From assembly GCA_022600235.1 (NCBI GenBank), contig JAHZKS010000028.1, forward strand, positions 1 through 9,916: a stretch of 9,916 nucleotides of DNA, in the 5' to 3' direction. A program made the position numbers and the translations under genes. Source of the stretch: Alphaproteobacteria bacterium. GTDB taxonomy: Bacteria > Pseudomonadota > Alphaproteobacteria > Rickettsiales > JABSSG01. Below the pieces are notes generated by a model. The model made no database searches and had not been told where the DNA came from. It saw nothing but the letters and a program-made list of their open reading frames with translations. The number at the start of each line of letters is the position of its first letter. The first letter of the stretch is position 1. Shown piece after piece: positions 6,739-9,916 of the stretch.

Positions 6739-7478
6739 TTTATACCTACAACTGATAAGATATGCCCTTCTAACTTCCTCCCTTTTTTAAAATCTCTTCT
6801 ATAGCTGAAGCATTTTTTTTCATCTTTTAATGTATCCAAATCAGCGTTATAGAAGTTATTTATAGAATATTTTTTTATTTTACTAGTAACGTAAGCAGGT
6901 AAATCAAAATAATATTTCTCCCCTTTCTTATAAAAAAATTTATCATTAACTTTATCTTTTTCTAAGAAAACATCATAGAATTCTTGCCCAACCTCATATG
7001 AATCTTGATGAATACACGGACCCATTAACACATCTATCTTGCCTATTTCTGCACCTGCCTCTTCCATTTTCTTCATAACAGAATCCACAATATCAGAAAT
7101 CGCACCTCTCCACCCAGCATGCGCTGCACCAACTATTTTATTATCGTTATCGATAAATATCAAAGGCACACAATCAGCAGTTTGTATAGCTAACAGTAAT
7201 GAAGGATCTTTTGTAACATGAGCATCAGCTTCGATATCAGACAGGTCCATGCTGCTATCGATTATAATGGATTTGTTTCCATGCACCTGATGCAGAACTG
7301 CCATAGAGTGATATTGTGACCCGAATGCATTTAATACTATTTTTTTATCAGATTCAGAATCTGTATGAGCTCTATATCTATGAGATTTGGCAGGAAAATT
7401 TTTACCTAGAAATCCATATACTATATTTGAAGGGGTATAGTTTTTATGCTTTAGAATAAATTTATTTTCTTCTAACAT
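6735..7478 (-). CDS. pgeF: PgeF/YfiH multicopper-oxidase-like (laccase-domain, DUF152) protein
   Basis: Family members were once called polyphenol oxidase. They are reported to have purine nucleoside phosphorylase and adenosine deaminase activity, and in E. coli to edit a wrongly incorporated amino acid in peptidoglycan precursors. The 247-residue protein keeps the metal and active-site motifs: V-L-H-Q-V-H-G at 61-67 (His66), T-A-D-C-V-P at 100-105 (Cys103) and A-A-H-A-G-W-R-G at 118-125 (His120, Arg124), plus M-G-P-C-I at 152-156 and the C-terminal F-S-Y-R-R-D. Length is usual for the family. It is the first gene of the - strand operon, with a 62-bp gap to the divergent MFS gene that must hold its promoter. 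A TTCACA at 7526-7521 on the - strand is a possible -35, but no matching -10 stands out. Confidence 0.92.
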   Translation of the reverse strand: MLEENKFILKHKNYTPSNIVYGFLGKNFPAKSHRYRAHTDSESDKKIVLNAFGSQYHSMAVLHQVHGNKSIIIDSSMDLSDIEADAHVTKDPSLLLAIQTADCVPLIFIDNDNKIVGAAHAGWRGAISDIVDSVMKKMEEAGAEIGKIDVLMGPCIHQDSYEVGQEFYDVFLEKDKVNDKFFYKKGEKYYFDLPAYVTSKIKKYSINNFYNADLDTLKDEKKCFSYRRDFKKGRKLEGHILSVVGIK

Positions 7479-7487
7479 ATGCTTTTA

Positions 7488-7516
7488 AAAGGAGCACAAA
7501 TATGGTATCTGTATAG
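7488..7516 (+). promoter_or_regulatory. Strong ribosome-binding site followed by a four-codon reading frame upstream of the MFS gene
   Basis: AAAGGAG (7488-7494) lies 7 bases before an ATG at 7502, which opens M-V-S-V and stops at TAG (7514-7516). It is the best Shine-Dalgarno/ATG pair in this gap, yet it leads to a tiny frame, while the MFS ATG at 7541 has none. TATAGT (7512-7517) could also be a -10 for the MFS gene. The short frame may be a leader peptide or chance. Confidence 0.3.
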
Positions 7517-7540
7517 TCCTTGTGAATTTTTAAGTCGTAG

Positions 7541-8773
7541 ATGGCTAGTATAAAGAAAAAGAAAAACAATGCAACCATAGCAGCAATGATAGGTAATGCT
7601 TTGGAGCATTATGACATGTCTTTATATGGTTTTATGGTTCCCATCTTAATATCCATTTTCTTACCCAGCATAGACAAACTAAATGCATTAATTCTTACGT
7701 TCGTTTTTAGCCCTATCAGCATTATTGTAAGACCCATAGGTGCTATTACTATAGGAAGATTAGGTGATAAATATGGTAGAAAAACAGCGCTAATCGTAAG
7801 CATAGGAGGAATGGCCATTGCCACAGGAGCAATAGGATTATTACCAACATATAGCAGCGTAGGAATATGGGCACCTATTTTATTTCTATTTTTAAGAAGC
7901 ATGCAAGGATTCTTCGTAGCAGGAGAAAGCTGTGGAGGAGCTGTATTTGTATTAGAGCATAGTGACTCTAACAAGGGTTATCTGAGTGGATTATATGTGA
8001 GCTATGCAGTAGTAGGAATGGTAGCAGCAGCATTAATGGCTACATTAACCACCTACTTACCAGAAAAATTTTGGAGAGTCCCTTACTTGATTGGCTCTCT
8101 AACTGGATTGATTGGCTTTTACCTTAGATCTAACGTATCAGAAACACCATCATTCCTAAAATATAAAAATGTAAAACCAGTAAAAACAAGAGAACTATTT
8201 AAAAGACACAAATCTATACTTGTTGCTATAGGAGTATCAGGTTTATTTAGCGCATTATACTTACTACCTACATATTTGATGATATCACTACTTCCTATTA
8301 TCACATCTTTTAAACTATCCACAATAATGACTATAAACATGGGAACTACCATATTATACATGATTTCCCTCCCTTTCTTTGGAAAATTGGCAGATAGAAT
8401 AAGCATTACTAGGTCTATGCTATATGCATCTGTTACCGTTATAATATTATCATACCCTCTGATTTCTTTAATATCGTACGACAATCTATATTGCATTATC
8501 CTGATGAAGCTGTGTTTTGCGCTACTAACGGCATGGCTTTGCTCACCGTTCTATGCATGGATACATACCTTATTCCACACCAAAGAGAGATATACTGCTG
8601 TATCTCTAAGCTTCTCTATTGGGGGACAACTAGGTGGCTTTATGGTTCCACTAACAATATGGTTATGGAAAAACACAGAATCATTAGCATCTATATATGG
8701 AATATTAATATTCTGGGGAGTAATATCTACTATATCTTTATTCTCTTCTATATTCTTAGCAAAGCATGACTAA
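7541..8773 (+). CDS. MFS transporter of the metabolite:H+ symporter (ProP/ShiA-like) family
   Basis: A 410-residue inner-membrane carrier with about 12 hydrophobic segments, moving a small metabolite with protons. Signatures of the MHS group are visible: G-N-A-L-E-H-Y-D near 17-24 in the first membrane segment, the loop motif G-R-L-G-D-K-Y-G-R-K between segments 2 and 3 (near 71-80), and R-S-M-Q-G-F-F-V-A-G-E near 118-128 in segment 4. Relatives carry proline or betaine, shikimate, oxoglutarate and other organic acids, so the substrate is not fixed by similarity. The stop overlaps the next gene by 8 bp (ATGACTAA), which ties this carrier to the glutamine-synthetase-like ligase. The start ATG has no good Shine-Dalgarno. 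ProP-like carriers are numerous in Rickettsiales, where they feed on host metabolites. Confidence 0.88.
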   Translation: MASIKKKKNNATIAAMIGNALEHYDMSLYGFMVPILISIFLPSIDKLNALILTFVFSPISIIVRPIGAITIGRLGDKYGRKTALIVSIGGMAIATGAIGLLPTYSSVGIWAPILFLFLRSMQGFFVAGESCGGAVFVLEHSDSNKGYLSGLYVSYAVVGMVAAALMATLTTYLPEKFWRVPYLIGSLTGLIGFYLRSNVSETPSFLKYKNVKPVKTRELFKRHKSILVAIGVSGLFSALYLLPTYLMISLLPIITSFKLSTIMTINMGTTILYMISLPFFGKLADRISITRSMLYASVTVIILSYPLISLISYDNLYCIILMKLCFALLTAWLCSPFYAWIHTLFHTKERYTAVSLSFSIGGQLGGFMVPLTIWLWKNTESLASIYGILIFWGVISTISLFSSIFLAKHD

Positions 8774-9599
8774 GTCAGATATCAATTTTGGAAGTTTAAT
8801 TGAACATTACACAAAAGCCTTTATAGAGAATTTCCATATAATCCCTGTACTAGGATGCGAACTAGAGTTTTATACAAAAGAGCAATCTTCAATAGAAGAT
8901 TTAAAATTAGCCCTTTCTAACCAAGGTATAAAACTTTCAAAAGAAGAAGGAAAGAATCAGTATGAATTACAATTTCCTCATACCAACCAAATTAACTCTC
9001 TTATCTCATCTATAGAAAATGCAAAAAGGAACCTAAAAAAGCTAGCAACATTCGAATCAGAACCATATTCTGAAGAACCAACCAGTGCTATGCATATACA
9101 TTTGAATTTTCTAGATCAGGAAGCGAATAATATATTTGATAGGAAAAATGGAAAAAACCCAGCGATATTAGGATATGCAGTTGGTGGATTGTTAAAAACA
9201 ATGAAAGAATCATGCATTTTCTTTTCTCCCAATACAGGCGACTATGCAAGATACACAAAAAGATCTATGAACACACCCTCAAACATATCGTGGGGAGTAA
9301 ACAACCGAACAACAGCAATAAGAATAACACCTAGAGAAAGTGGCTTTAGGAGGATAGAACATAGACTCCCAAGCGCAAACGCAAGCCCAGAAAAGGTAAT
9401 AGCTGCAATACTAGTAAGCACATATACAGGAATAAAAGAAAAATTGATACCAATGGAGCCAATTTACGGCAATGCATTTGACTCCCAATACAAATTAGAA
9501 AAACTACCACAGAACTTGAAGGAAGCCCAAGCAGAATTTATGCAAGGTACATTTCACTTAGAGCTAACATCAGTTACTGGATTACAGTTGCGACTATAA
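8766..9599 (+). CDS. Short glutamine-synthetase-like catalytic domain protein
   Basis: A 277-residue protein that contains the catalytic barrel motifs of the glutamine synthetase superfamily but lacks the N-terminal beta-grasp domain of about 100 residues and the usual last 40-50 residues. The order is right: G-C-E-L-E-F-Y at 30-36 (Glu32, Glu34), E-x-x-x-Q-Y-E at 61-67 (Glu61, Glu67), S-A-M-H-I-H at 107-112 (His110), N-R-T-T-A-I-R at 180-186 (Arg181, Arg186) and R-R-I-E-H-R at 195-200 (Glu198, Arg200). These correspond to metal, ATP and glutamate ligands of GlnA. The late G-N-A-F-D and K-L-P-Q-N-L-K-E-A stretch also resembles the family. Canonical glutamine synthetases have about 440-470 residues and build the active site across subunits with the N-terminal domain, absent here. 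It may be a gamma-glutamyl or other ATP-dependent ligase, or a gene in decay. The 3' end nearly abuts the convergent aspS. Confidence 0.8.
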   Translation: MTKSDINFGSLIEHYTKAFIENFHIIPVLGCELEFYTKEQSSIEDLKLALSNQGIKLSKEEGKNQYELQFPHTNQINSLISSIENAKRNLKKLATFESEPYSEEPTSAMHIHLNFLDQEANNIFDRKNGKNPAILGYAVGGLLKTMKESCIFFSPNTGDYARYTKRSMNTPSNISWGVNNRTTAIRITPRESGFRRIEHRLPSANASPEKVIAAILVSTYTGIKEKLIPMEPIYGNAFDSQYKLEKLPQNLKEAQAEFMQGTFHLELTSVTGLQLRL

Positions 9600-9604
9600 G
9601 GCCG

Positions 9605-9916
9605 CTAAGATTTATCAGCTAATTTCTTTTTGGTCCCTGCAGAGTAATCTAAGCCCAGTTCTTTAAGGGCCATATTATCTACAGTAGAAGGAGCTTTCAT
9701 CATCAAGTCTTCTGCTTTTTGAGTCATAGGGAATAATATTACCTCACGAATATTAGCTTCATCAGCAAGTAACATGACTATTCTATCAATACCAGGAGCA
9801 ACTCCTCCATGAGGTGGAGCACCGTATTTAAATGCAGTAATTAATGAAGAAAATTTCTCATCCACAAATTTCTTGTCATATCCAGCTATTTTAAATGCCT
9901 CATACATAACTTCAGG
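9605..9916 (-). CDS. aspS: Aspartyl-tRNA synthetase, C-terminal part, partial at the window edge
   Basis: The last 103 codons of aspS; the remainder lies beyond the right edge, the frame being open to base 9916. The class II motif 3 region is visible: Y-G-A-P-P-H-G-G-V-A-P-G-I-D-R-I-V-M-L-L, with the ATP-binding arginine in G-I-D-R. It is followed by I-R-E-V-I-L-F-P-M-T-Q-K-A-E-D-L-M and A-P-S-T-V, the usual end of bacterial AspRS. The enzyme charges tRNA with aspartate in the cytoplasm. The fragment cannot show whether it also charges tRNA-Asn. It converges with the ligase gene with 5 bp between stop codons. The Met at 9907 is an internal residue, not a start. Confidence 0.95.
   Translation of the reverse strand, partial: PEVMYEAFKIAGYDKKFVDEKFSSLITAFKYGAPPHGGVAPGIDRIVMLLADEANIREVILFPMTQKAEDLMMKAPSTVDNMALKELGLDYSAGTKKKLADKS

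Noticed and set aside
7604..7974. Antisense frame of 121 codons under the transporter 5' half
   Set aside because: Its hydrophobic content mirrors the complement of membrane-segment codons; there is no independent evidence for it.
8119..8769. Open frames of 125 (-) and 92 (+) codons inside the MFS gene
   Set aside because: Both lie within the well-supported transporter frame and have no recognisable content.
9541..9640. A frameshift as the cause of the short C-terminus of the glutamine-synthetase-like protein
   Set aside because: The alternative frames through this stretch do not continue with recognisable glutamine synthetase C-terminal sequence and soon run into aspS, so truncation rather than a frameshift is the better reading.

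Overview
The window is AT-rich and densely coded. It looks like the chromosome of an alphaproteobacterium with a reduced genome, most plausibly a Rickettsiales-type intracellular or host-associated lineage. This rests on the cysteine-free alphaproteobacterial type of L31, a 7Fe FdxA ferredoxin, a CcmC cytochrome-c maturation protein, a Com1/DsbA-like thiol oxidoreductase, a ProP/MHS-type MFS carrier and the high A+T content. Placement below the order cannot be read from the sequence.

Layout. (1) 3-1410, + strand: the last ten codons of a probable MBOAT O-acyltransferase, then a membrane-anchored SGNH-like protein. Together they resemble the AlgI/AlgX or DltB/DltD pairs that acylate envelope polymers. 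(2) 1510-3009, - strand: rpmB and rpmE (ribosomal proteins L28 and L31, each with an extra charged C-terminal tail), then a beta-carbonic anhydrase. (3) 3196-7478, - strand: a compact run of pgeF, ccmC, fdxA, an M48 BepA-like protease with TPR-like repeats, and a membrane-tethered DsbA-like protein, ending at a probable hairpin terminator (3138-3174). Overlaps or gaps of a few tens of bases indicate one operon concerned with redox and envelope quality control. (4) 7541-9599, + strand: an MHS-family MFS transporter overlapping by 8 bp a strikingly short glutamine-synthetase-like catalytic domain. (5) 9605-9916, - strand: the 3' end of aspS, converging on the ligase gene.

Functional reading. 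The central operon joins a cell-surface protease, a disulfide oxidoreductase and a haem-handling protein, which fits periplasmic protein folding and cytochrome c assembly. The two + strand modules at the edges are the least ordinary parts: a polysaccharide O-acylation pair, and a transporter plus minimal-ligase pair whose substrate is unknown. No rRNA, tRNA, CRISPR array, insertion sequence or phage gene was seen. The largest gene-free stretch is 186 bp (3010-3195).
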